Part shown: in pieces, positions 1 to 5,354 of the stretch | How the letters are laid out: every line of letters starts with the position of its first letter | Numbering within the stretch: position 1 is the stretch's first letter | Source of the DNA: an uncultured Eubacteriales bacterium | Lineage (GTDB): Bacteria; Bacillota; Clostridia; Lachnospirales; Lachnospiraceae | Direction: 5' to 3' | NCBI GenBank assembly: GCA_949297565.1 | Contig: CASFUI010000098.1 | Location: forward strand, 1 to 7,469 | Length of the DNA: 7,469 nt | Position numbers and translations under genes: made by a program | The notes under the pieces: generated by a model | What the model was told of the DNA's origin: nothing | What the model saw: only the letters and a program-made list of their open reading frames with translations | Database searches by the model: none

Positions 1-1142
1 CAATTCACGAGATGGATAAAATGACAGTCAAGACTGTATTTGATAAGGATAAAATCGCGCTTGTGCCTGACCATTTTGTACCGAATAAGGATATTAAGTC
101 AGCTGAGCACTGCAAGTGCGTGAGAGAATTTGCGATGAAGCATGACATTACAAATTATTTCGAGGTAGGACAGATGGGCATTGAGCATGCGCTTCTGCCT
201 GAGCAGGGCCTTACGGTTGCGGGTGACGTTATCATAGGAGCTGATTCACACACATGTACATACGGAGCTCTCGGAGCTTTCTCTACAGGTGTGGGTTCAA
301 CGGATATGGCAGCAGGAATGGCGACAGGAAAGGCTTGGTTTAAGGTGCCTTCAGCAATCCGTTTTGTTCTTACCGGAAAGCCTTCAAAGTGGGTGAGCGG
401 CAAGGATATAATCCTTCATATTATAGGAATGATTGGCGTTGACGGAGCACTCTATAAATCAATGGAATTTACGGGCGACGGCATTGCGAATTTAAGCATG
501 GACGACCGTTTTACAATAGCAAACATGGCGATTGAAGCGGGTGGAAAAAACGGTATTTTCCCTGTTGACGATTTGACGAGAGAGTATTTAAGGGAACATT
601 CAAAGAGACCGTTTGTTGAGTATGAGGCTGACGAGGATGCTGAGTATGAGCAGACTATAACAATTAATCTTGCGGATATTAAGCCTACGGTTGCATTTCC
701 GCATCTTCCTGAAAATACTCACACGGTTGACGAGATTGATGACATCAGGATTGACCAGGTAGTAATCGGCTCCTGCACAAACGGCCGTATTGACGATTTG
801 CGCTGTGCCGCTAAAATCCTTGAGGGAAGAAAGGTGGCAAAGGGACTCAGAGTAATTGTTATTCCTGCAACTCAGAAAATCTATCTTCAGGCGATTGAGG
901 AGGGACTCGTACAGACATTTATAAATGCCGGCGCTGTTGTAAGCACACCTACATGCGGTCCGTGTCTCGGAGGTTATATGGGAATACTCGCCGAGGGAGA
1001 GCGCTGCGTTTCCACAACAAACAGAAACTTTGTAGGACGCATGGGACATGTAAATTCTGAGATTTATCTCGCAAGTCCTGCTGTTGCGGCAGCAAGCGCT
1101 GTTACAGGAAAAATCAGCCAGCCGTCTGAGCTCGGTTTATAA
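1..1142 (+). CDS. leuC: 3-isopropylmalate dehydratase large subunit LeuC (5'-truncated)
   Basis: This is the large, iron-sulfur subunit of isopropylmalate isomerase, which with LeuD converts 2-isopropylmalate to 3-isopropylmalate in leucine biosynthesis in the cytoplasm. The reading frame is already open at the left edge (first full codon at 3). The family is about 420 residues and 379 are visible, so roughly the first 40-45 codons are missing; the ATG at 12 is internal. Aconitase-family landmarks are clear: GADSHTCTYGALGAF (237-281), the first cluster cysteine in SCTNG (Cys codon 774-776), and two more in TCGPCLGG (Cys codons 954-956 and 963-965), the three ligands of the [4Fe-4S] cluster. 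A conserved TTNRNFVGRMG stretch follows (1014-1046). Three cysteine ligands and the compact length fit the shorter bacterial/archaeal LeuC type. It is followed 56 bases later by leuD. Other aconitase-family enzymes such as homoaconitase are possible in principle, but the paired small subunit and bacterial context favour LeuC. Confidence 0.95.
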   Translation, partial: IHEMDKMTVKTVFDKDKIALVPDHFVPNKDIKSAEHCKCVREFAMKHDITNYFEVGQMGIEHALLPEQGLTVAGDVIIGADSHTCTYGALGAFSTGVGSTDMAAGMATGKAWFKVPSAIRFVLTGKPSKWVSGKDIILHIIGMIGVDGALYKSMEFTGDGIANLSMDDRFTIANMAIEAGGKNGIFPVDDLTREYLREHSKRPFVEYEADEDAEYEQTITINLADIKPTVAFPHLPENTHTVDEIDDIRIDQVVIGSCTNGRIDDLRCAAKILEGRKVAKGLRVIVIPATQKIYLQAIEEGLVQTFINAGAVVSTPTCGPCLGGYMGILAEGERCVSTTNRNFVGRMGHVNSEIYLASPAVAAASAVTGKISQPSELGL

Positions 1143-1153
1143 AAAGTGGAGTT

Positions 1154-1170
1154 AAGCCGCGCTGCGGCTT
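1154..1170 (+). other. Intercistronic hairpin between leuC and leuD
   Basis: A perfect 7-bp inverted repeat, AAGCCGC-GCT-GCGGCTT, starts 11 bases after the leuC stop. The loop is only 3 bases and no T-run follows, so it is unlikely to terminate transcription. It could stabilise the leuC 3' end or tune the LeuC:LeuD ratio; that role is inference. Confidence 0.6.
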
Positions 1171-1186
1171 GCCGATTAAAATTTAT

Positions 1187-1191
1187 GGAGG
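1187..1191 (+). promoter_or_regulatory. leuD ribosome binding site
   Basis: GGAGG sits 7 bases before the ATG at 1199. This decides the leuD start against the in-frame TTG at 1169, which lies inside the intercistronic hairpin and has no Shine-Dalgarno. Confidence 0.85.
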
Positions 1192-1198
1192 ATTAGTA

Positions 1199-1684
1199 AT
1201 GAAAGCTGAAGGAAGAGTTTTTAAATATGGCGACAATGTGGATACAGACGTTATTATTCCGGCCAGATACCTGAATTCGTCTGACCCGGCAGAGCTTGCC
1301 ACACATTGTATGGAGGATATTGATAAGGATTTTATAAAAAATGTAAAGAAAGGCGATATTATTGTCGCAAATAAGAACTTCGGATGCGGCTCGTCGAGAG
1401 AACATGCGCCTATTGCTATCAAGGCAGCAGGGGTGAGCTGTGTTATCGCTGAGACATTTGCGAGAATATTTTACAGAAATTCAATTAACATAGGACTTCC
1501 TATTATAGAATGTCCTGAGGCAGCAAGGGCAATCAATGCCGGAGATGAGGTAGAGGTTGACTTTGACAGCGGAATTATCACTGACAGGACGACAGGCGAG
1601 TCGTTTACAGGTCAGGCGTTCCCTGAGTTCATGCAGAAAATCATCAAGGCCGAAGGTCTTATAAATTACATTAATAATAAGTAA
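1199..1684 (+). CDS. leuD: 3-isopropylmalate dehydratase small subunit LeuD
   Basis: This is the small (swivel-domain) subunit of isopropylmalate isomerase, partner of LeuC. At 161 residues it matches the short LeuD type of about 160-170. Visible landmarks are the N-terminal DNVDTDVIIPARYL (residues 12-25), the substrate-loop motif NFGCGSSREHAP (60-71), and ARIFYRNSINIGLP (88-101), all characteristic of the aconitase swivel domain. The ATG at 1199 is chosen because GGAGG lies 7 bases upstream and the protein then starts MKAEGRVFKYGDNVDTD, as is usual for the family. It is cotranscribed with leuC across a 56-base gap that contains a hairpin but no terminator. The gene ends 42 bases before the stop of a convergent gene. 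Homoaconitase small subunit is an alternative but much less likely here. Confidence 0.96.
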   Translation: MKAEGRVFKYGDNVDTDVIIPARYLNSSDPAELATHCMEDIDKDFIKNVKKGDIIVANKNFGCGSSREHAPIAIKAAGVSCVIAETFARIFYRNSINIGLPIIECPEAARAINAGDEVEVDFDSGIITDRTTGESFTGQAFPEFMQKIIKAEGLINYINNK

Positions 1685-1688
1685 TGGA

Positions 1689-1703
1689 AGCGGGCATCCC
1701 GCT
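1689..1703. terminator. Short GC hairpin between convergent genes
   Basis: AGCGGG-CAT-CCCGCT is a perfect 6-bp stem with a 3-base loop just after leuD. On the + strand no T-run follows. On the - strand the hairpin is followed by a T-rich stretch (positions 1688 down to about 1670), so it could act as a weak intrinsic terminator for the convergent AP2-domain gene ending at 1727. Confidence 0.4.
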
Positions 1704-1716
1704 GACATGAATGCAT

Positions 1717-1800
1717 TCCGGAAATATCAGGACTTATGCGGGAGATTTTTAGCTTTAATAATCTTCGCATATTTTCTGAAATTTCCGGATAATTTTATTT
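1717..1800 (+). terminator. Long imperfect hairpin with T-rich tail, probable leu operon terminator
   Basis: The arms 1717-1730 and 1776-1789 pair over 14 positions with one mismatch. Inside them 1735-1740 (TATGCG) pairs perfectly with 1766-1771 (CGCATA), and AGATT can pair with AATCT nearer the loop, giving one long nested stem. On the + strand the stem is followed by a T-rich stretch (1790-1800, continuing to about 1805). It lies 33 bases after the leuD stop, so it is a reasonable terminator for leuCD. Most of it overlaps the 3' end of the opposite-strand gene. Confidence 0.45.
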
Positions 1801-2563
1801 TATTGTAGATTGAGGCGTATTGGATTGAGGAAATATCCTCAATAAAATTTTTTTCGTATTTTACGCTGCTGAATTCGGAGAGCATATCGACAGCTTTGTT
1901 GTAGGCGATAGCTGCTTGTACTTCCGAGTCATATAAGCCGAGTCGGTAAATTCCTTTGATATGTATAGAGGCGCGGTATTTTATGTGCCCTTTGATTTCT
2001 GTTTTTTCTACACCGCGGTATCGGTTGACTACCAGGATATTTTCATATCTGTAATCACAGGTGTCGCCGTTGCGGAAAATGTAATCGCGTCCCTTTACAG
2101 AGTGCGCACGGATACCGTAGCGTGACAGTATGCTTGTCTGCATTCCGAAGTCGTTTACAAAATAATAGCCGCCGCGTGCCATTATTTTGTGGTTGGAATA
2201 ATAGAATAAATCGTCAGTGTTAAAAATGAGAGCTGTTCTCTCGCCGATAAAATACAGAAAGCAGTTTTGGCAGAGATAAATCGGAGTTTTAATGTAAATG
2301 CCGCTGTCCCTGAAATTTATGAGAATAATAAATTTTTCGAACGGTATTTTAAGCTCGGGTGAGTAAGAGGTGGTGTGCAGTTCTGAATTTACACGGTATT
2401 TTAACGGAGAGCTTAAAATGTCGCATGCTTCAAGATAGGCTTTGTTTGCGTCGTCTGCAGAGTCAAAGCTGCCAAGACTTATGTGCTTGTTTTTGTATGT
2501 CACGGACGAGCGGTAGTATACTGTACCGTCTTTTTTTCGCGCTGTGTAGACGCCTACTGGCAT
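1727..2563 (-). CDS. AP2-like / degenerate HNH / AP2-like DNA-binding protein
   Basis: This 278-residue protein has no certain function. Residues 3-52 form an AP2-like unit (GV..., YYRSS, KHISLGSFDSADDANKAY). Residues about 86-182 resemble the HNH-core homing endonuclease fold: a VALVDD-like strand (ALIFNTDDLF), a GGYYF strand, an LSRYGI segment matching the usual LHRLIM, and RNGDTCDYRYENI matching the usual HINGDxxDNRxxN. Residues 182-236 form a second AP2 domain (YRGV, KYRASI, YRLGLYDSEVQAAIAYNKA, ending FSSVKY, like the FARLNF end of phage AP2 domains). A basic tail follows. The catalytic positions are replaced: His to Ser147, Asp-His to Ile162-Phe163 and the downstream Asn to Tyr171, while structural Asn165, Gly166, Asp167, Asp170, Arg172 and Asn175 remain. 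Cleavage activity is therefore unlikely. AGAGG lies 8 bases before the ATG. The gene is convergent to leuD and divergent from thrC. A role as a DNA-binding regulator is inference; no signal peptide or membrane segment is evident. Confidence 0.85.
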   Translation of the reverse strand: MPVGVYTARKKDGTVYYRSSVTYKNKHISLGSFDSADDANKAYLEACDILSSPLKYRVNSELHTTSYSPELKIPFEKFIILINFRDSGIYIKTPIYLCQNCFLYFIGERTALIFNTDDLFYYSNHKIMARGGYYFVNDFGMQTSILSRYGIRAHSVKGRDYIFRNGDTCDYRYENILVVNRYRGVEKTEIKGHIKYRASIHIKGIYRLGLYDSEVQAAIAYNKAVDMLSEFSSVKYEKNFIEDISSIQYASIYNKIKLSGNFRKYAKIIKAKNLPHKS

Positions 2564-2605
2564 GGATTATACCTCTTTCATATAGTAGTTTTTTGTAATT
2601 ATGTA

Positions 2606-2635
2606 TTGTTTTTATTGATAAGTGTGTTGTATAAT
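2606..2635 (+). promoter_or_regulatory. Alternative upstream thrC promoter
   Basis: TTGTTT (2606-2611) and a perfect TATAAT (2630-2635) are separated by 18 bases on the + strand. The -10 overlaps the candidate -10 of the opposite-strand gene. This is weaker than the thrC promoter candidate at 2676-2704 because of its poor -35. Confidence 0.3.
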
Positions 2636-2661
2636 AACGTAAATGCGTTTGGATATATCAA
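2631..2661 (-). promoter_or_regulatory. Candidate promoter of the AP2/HNH-like gene
   Basis: Reading the - strand, TTGATA (2661-2656) and TATTAT (2636-2631) form a -35/-10 pair with a 19-base spacer, longer than ideal. The start would fall near 2624, leaving a leader of about 60 bases to the ATG at 2563. Confidence 0.35.
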
Positions 2662-2675
2662 GAGATGAGGCGTTT

Positions 2676-2704
2676 TTGATAATTTGCTTCTATGGTTTTA
2701 TTAT
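2676..2704 (+). promoter_or_regulatory. Probable thrC promoter
   Basis: TTGATA (2676-2681) and TATTAT (2699-2704) are separated by exactly 17 bases, each hexamer one mismatch from the sigma-A consensus. The start would be about 2711, giving a 5' leader near 56 bases, too short for a T-box or riboswitch. Confidence 0.55.
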
Positions 2705-2751
2705 AAAGTAACTTGATTGATATTTCCATACGGAATTAGTAAATGAATTTA

Positions 2752-2758
2752 AGGGTGG
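2752..2758 (+). promoter_or_regulatory. thrC ribosome binding site
   Basis: AGGGTGG lies 8 bases before the ATG at 2767, favouring that start. The in-frame upstream ATG at 2743 has only a weak CGGAA before it and would add eight residues not usual for the family. Confidence 0.55.
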
Positions 2759-2766
2759 AAAAAGGA

Positions 2767-4254
2767 ATGAGTTTGTTTTACAGAAGTACCAGAGACGACA
2801 GCGTAAAGGTTACCGCGTCACAGGCAATCCTAAAGGGATTGGCTCCTGACGGAGGTCTGTTTGTGCCTGAGAAGATACCGGCACTGGACAAGAGCCTTGA
2901 GGAATTATCTGCTATGTCATACAGGGAAGTTGCATATGAAGTAATGAAGCTTATGCTGGATGACTTTACGGAGGAAGAGCTTAAGGCGTGTATAGACAAG
3001 GCATATGATGAGAAGTTTGATACAGATGTAATCGCACCGCTTGTCAAGGCTGACGGCGCTTACTATCTGGAACTTTTTCACGGCGCAACTATCGCGTTTA
3101 AGGATATGGCGCTGTCCATACTTCCACATTTGCTTATAACCTCAGCAAAGAAGAATGACGTACACAATGAGATTGTCATTTTGACGGCAACTTCGGGAGA
3201 TACGGGAAAGGCGGCTCTTGCAGGGTTTGCCGATGTCAAGGGTACGCGTATTATAGTATTTTATCCAAAGAACGGTGTCAGCCCTATCCAGGAGAGGCAG
3301 ATGATTACACAGAAAGGCGATAATACATATGTAATCGGAATCAAAGGGAATTTTGACGATGCGCAGACTGGTGTAAAGAAGATTTTCGGCGACAAGGATT
3401 TGGAGAAGGAGATGGATGCCGCAGGTTTCCAGTTCTCGTCAGCTAATTCCATTAATATAGGACGTTTAGTTCCGCAGATTGTCTACTATGTGTATGCTTA
3501 CACAAGACTGCTCGCGGACGGTGAGATTAAGGCGGGGGATAAGATTAACGTGGTTGTCCCTACCGGAAATTTCGGAAATATACTTGCTGCGTTTTACGCA
3601 AAAAATATGGGACTTCCTATTAATAAGCTTATCTGTGCGTCTAATGAGAATAAAGTTCTGTATGACTTCTTCTCGACAGGCAAGTATGACAGGAACAGGG
3701 ATTTTGTTCTGACAACCTCACCTTCTATGGATATTCTTATTTCAAGCAATTTGGAGCGCCTTATTTACAGAATTGCGGGAAACAGTGCCGAGAAGAATTC
3801 ACAGCTTATGAAATCGCTGAGGGAGACGGGAAAGTATGAGATTACACCTGAGATGAAGGCGCAGCTCTCAGATTTCTACGGAAATTATGCGACGGAGGCT
3901 GAGGACGCGGCTGCTATTAAGAGACTGTATGAAGATACAGGATATATAATTGATACACATACAGCCGTGGCTGCTACTGTTTATGAAAAATACAAAAAAG
4001 ATACAGGGGATGATACGGTGACGGTGATTGCGTCTACTGCAAGCCCTTATAAGTTTACAAGAAGCGTTATGAATGCGATTGATTCAAAGTACGATTCAAT
4101 GTCAGACTTTGAGCTTGTGGATGAGCTCAGCAAGCTGTCAAATGTTGCGGTTCCTAAAGCAATCGAGGAAATCCGCACAGCGCCTGTGCTTCACGATACA
4201 GTCTGCGAGGTAGACGAGATGAGCGCGAGCGTGAAAAAGATTCTTGGAATTTAG
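2767..4254 (+). CDS. thrC: Threonine synthase
   Basis: This PLP-dependent enzyme converts O-phosphohomoserine to threonine and phosphate, the last step of threonine synthesis, in the cytoplasm. At 495 residues it fits the longer threonine synthase class. The protein opens with YRSTRDDS and ILKGLAPDGGLFVPE (residues 20-34), the N-terminal hallmark of the family. The PLP lysine is Lys112 in HGATIAFKDMALS; TATSGDTGKAAL (140-150) is the substrate/PLP loop; PTGNFGN (265-271) binds the PLP phosphate. The C-terminal STASPYKF segment (423-430) is also typical. The start at 2767 rests on AGGGTGG 8 bases upstream and on the usual MSLxYRSTRD beginning; an ATG at 2743 is the alternative. The gene has its own promoter and a strong terminator just past its stop, so it is probably monocistronic rather than in a thr operon with homoserine dehydrogenase or kinase. 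Confidence 0.97.
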   Translation: MSLFYRSTRDDSVKVTASQAILKGLAPDGGLFVPEKIPALDKSLEELSAMSYREVAYEVMKLMLDDFTEEELKACIDKAYDEKFDTDVIAPLVKADGAYYLELFHGATIAFKDMALSILPHLLITSAKKNDVHNEIVILTATSGDTGKAALAGFADVKGTRIIVFYPKNGVSPIQERQMITQKGDNTYVIGIKGNFDDAQTGVKKIFGDKDLEKEMDAAGFQFSSANSINIGRLVPQIVYYVYAYTRLLADGEIKAGDKINVVVPTGNFGNILAAFYAKNMGLPINKLICASNENKVLYDFFSTGKYDRNRDFVLTTSPSMDILISSNLERLIYRIAGNSAEKNSQLMKSLRETGKYEITPEMKAQLSDFYGNYATEAEDAAAIKRLYEDTGYIIDTHTAVAATVYEKYKKDTGDDTVTVIASTASPYKFTRSVMNAIDSKYDSMSDFELVDELSKLSNVAVPKAIEEIRTAPVLHDTVCEVDEMSASVKKILGI

Positions 4255-4269
4255 AATTTTAAGATATTG

Positions 4270-4299
4270 CGGGCAACGAAAGTTGCCCGTTTATTTTTT
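4270..4299 (+). terminator. Intrinsic terminator of thrC
   Basis: CGGGCAAC-GAAA-GTTGCCCG is a perfect 8-bp stem closed by a GAAA tetraloop and followed by TTTATTTTTT. It begins 15 bases after the thrC stop. It also shows that the frame open across this site is not coding here. Confidence 0.95.
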
Positions 4300-4310
4300 G
4301 AAAGAATATT

Positions 4311-4338
4311 TTGACGGAGTGTTACAGACAGCCATTAT
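4311..4338 (+). promoter_or_regulatory. Candidate promoter of the arginase-like gene
   Basis: TTGACG (4311-4316) and CATTAT (4333-4338) have a 16-base spacer. The -10 is two mismatches from consensus. The predicted start near 4345 falls at the beginning of the first leader hairpin. The thrC terminator immediately upstream implies that a separate promoter is needed. Confidence 0.4.
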
Positions 4339-4342
4339 GGCA

Positions 4343-4405
4343 GATGAGAAACTGCCTGCGCGGATTTCTCATCGTCTCTTTGCGACAAGTCGCTCAGAAA
4401 AGAGG
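4343..4405 (+). promoter_or_regulatory. Structured leader with two adjacent hairpins, the second masking the SD
   Basis: Hairpin 1 pairs GATGAGAAA (4343-4351) with TTTCTCATC (4365-4373), a perfect 9-bp stem with a 13-base loop. Hairpin 2 starts one or two bases later: CTCTTT (4376-4381) pairs with AAAGAG (4399-4404), and inside it GCGA-CAAG-TCGC (4382-4393) forms a further stem and tetraloop. The right arm of hairpin 2 contains the AAAGAGGA Shine-Dalgarno of the ATG at 4412, so its folding would block translation. It matches no known riboswitch class that I recognise. Confidence 0.45.
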
Positions 4406-4411
4406 ATTATT

Positions 4412-5251
4412 ATGAAAAGACATAATTTTTATAATCGGCCATATAACATAACTGTTATGAATATGTCGGGCATTTATAAAAAGCAGACTGATTTCATAAA
4501 AAAATTAAAGGGCTGCGGCGCCGCTTTTATTGACGCGGAGAATATGAGGGGAACAGACTGCTATTGCGATGATGAGGCTCAGCGCAATTTAAAGGTAATG
4601 ATGAAAAATCATTCAGCAGGAGGCGTTCATTTTATAGACGGCGGAAATTATCATTATCTGAGCAAACTGTGGCTTGATTTTATAGATGAGCCGTTTGATC
4701 TTATAGTGTTTGACAATCATCCGGATATGCAAAGCCCGGCGTTCGGAGATGTGCTTTCGTGCGGAAGCTGGGTTAAGGATGTTGCGGCGGGGCTGAGTGT
4801 TGGTGATAACAGTTTCAGCCGGGAAAATATTCGGAATATGAATATAGCTGTAATAGGTGTAAACGATGAGTATGTCACGCGGCAGATGAAAGACATGGGG
4901 TTTGATTTTTTGACCGCCAGGGAGCTTGAGAAGTTCGGAGAGGACGGAGTGCGGAAATGGTTGGAAAATTTTCTGGCTGGTGGGCGTCCTGTGTATATTT
5001 CGGTGGATAAAGATGTACTTTGCAGGGAAGAATGTATGACAAACTGGGACCAGGGAAGTATGAAAACGAGTGTTCTTCTTGAGATGCTTGAAAAAATATT
5101 CAAAACCGCAAAAGTAATAGGATTAGACGTCTGCGGTGAGCTTGACGCAAGAGGTGAGATCGAGTCCGGCGGAATATATAATGAAAAAAATGAAAAAATA
5201 AATATTAGAATTTTAGAATTTGTTAATAAAAAAAATTGTCAAGGGTGTTGA
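4412..5251 (+). CDS. Divergent arginase/ureohydrolase-fold protein, substrate unknown
   Basis: The 279-residue protein carries the arginase-family metal motifs in order. GGNYHY (residues 77-82) sits where arginases have GGDHS, DNHPD (101-105) matches DAHxD, and SVDKD (197-201) matches SxDxD. NWDQG (211-215) and GLDVCGE (237-243) occupy the usual later positions. The family hydrolyses guanidino or ureido C-N bonds, as in arginine, agmatine, guanidinobutyrate or formiminoglutamate, at a dinuclear manganese centre. The two Asp-rich motifs are intact but the GGDHS site is altered, so the substrate cannot be assigned. The length is near the family's usual 290-320. The ATG at 4412 is chosen because AGAGGA lies 5 bases upstream. 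The open frame reaches back to 4244, but that would run through the thrC stop and terminator. No arginine or polyamine genes are adjacent. The stop codon overlaps the -35 of the hrcA promoter. Confidence 0.85.
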   Translation: MKRHNFYNRPYNITVMNMSGIYKKQTDFIKKLKGCGAAFIDAENMRGTDCYCDDEAQRNLKVMMKNHSAGGVHFIDGGNYHYLSKLWLDFIDEPFDLIVFDNHPDMQSPAFGDVLSCGSWVKDVAAGLSVGDNSFSRENIRNMNIAVIGVNDEYVTRQMKDMGFDFLTARELEKFGEDGVRKWLENFLAGGRPVYISVDKDVLCREECMTNWDQGSMKTSVLLEMLEKIFKTAKVIGLDVCGELDARGEIESGGIYNEKNEKINIRILEFVNKKNCQGC

Positions 5252-5276
5252 CATTAGCTCTGATGAGTGATATTTT
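5248..5276 (+). promoter_or_regulatory. hrcA-grpE-dnaK promoter
   Basis: A consensus TTGACA (5248-5253) is followed after 17 bases by TATTTT (5271-5276), which is preceded by TGA, an extended -10. The start would be about 5283, a few bases before the CIRCE operator. The -35 overlaps the stop codon (5249-5251) of the upstream gene. Confidence 0.8.
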
Positions 5277-5290
5277 ATGTATATCAAATG

Positions 5291-5317
5291 TTAGCACTCC
5301 AATCAAACGAGTGCTAA
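5291..5317 (+). promoter_or_regulatory. CIRCE operator (HrcA binding site)
   Basis: TTAGCACTC (5291-5299), a 9-base spacer and GAGTGCTAA (5309-5317) match the CIRCE consensus exactly. HrcA binds it to repress the operon when GroEL keeps HrcA active, and heat shock releases repression. It lies 38-64 bases before the hrcA start, around the first transcribed bases, so it may also form a hairpin in the mRNA leader. Confidence 0.98.
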
Positions 5318-5354
5318 CAAAGATAAAAGGATAGAGGAAAGGAAGAGAGCCGCT

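Noticed and set aside
600..1049. 149-residue open frame on the - strand inside leuC
   Set aside because: It is fully antisense to a clearly conserved enzyme, shows no recognisable family and lacks a supporting ribosome binding site; a frame shadow.
1169..1198. TTG start for leuD
   Set aside because: It lies inside the intercistronic hairpin and lacks a Shine-Dalgarno; ATG 1199 has GGAGG.
2359..2668. Two overlapping + strand open frames opposite the start of the AP2/HNH-like gene
   Set aside because: They are low-complexity hydrophobic and Cys-rich translations without family features, while the - strand frame has clear domain structure.
2743..2766. Upstream ATG for thrC
   Set aside because: Only a weak ribosome binding site precedes it, and the extra eight residues are not typical. 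ATG 2767 has AGGGTGG at good spacing.
2711..2766. T-box or riboswitch leader for thrC
   Set aside because: The leader from the likely start is about 56 bases, with no terminator/antiterminator pair or T-box motif.
4244..4411. In-frame 5' extension of the arginase-like gene back to an ATG at 4244
   Set aside because: It overlaps the thrC stop, runs through a perfect terminator hairpin and has no family similarity; a Shine-Dalgarno supports ATG 4412.
4717..5103. 128-residue open frame on the - strand inside the arginase-like gene
   Set aside because: It is antisense to conserved metal-binding motifs, is Ser/Pro-rich in the way shadow frames often are, and shows no domain.
5205..5221. Short direct repeat TAGAATTT at the end of the arginase-like gene
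   Set aside because: It is an eight-base repeat in AT-rich coding sequence, within chance expectation.
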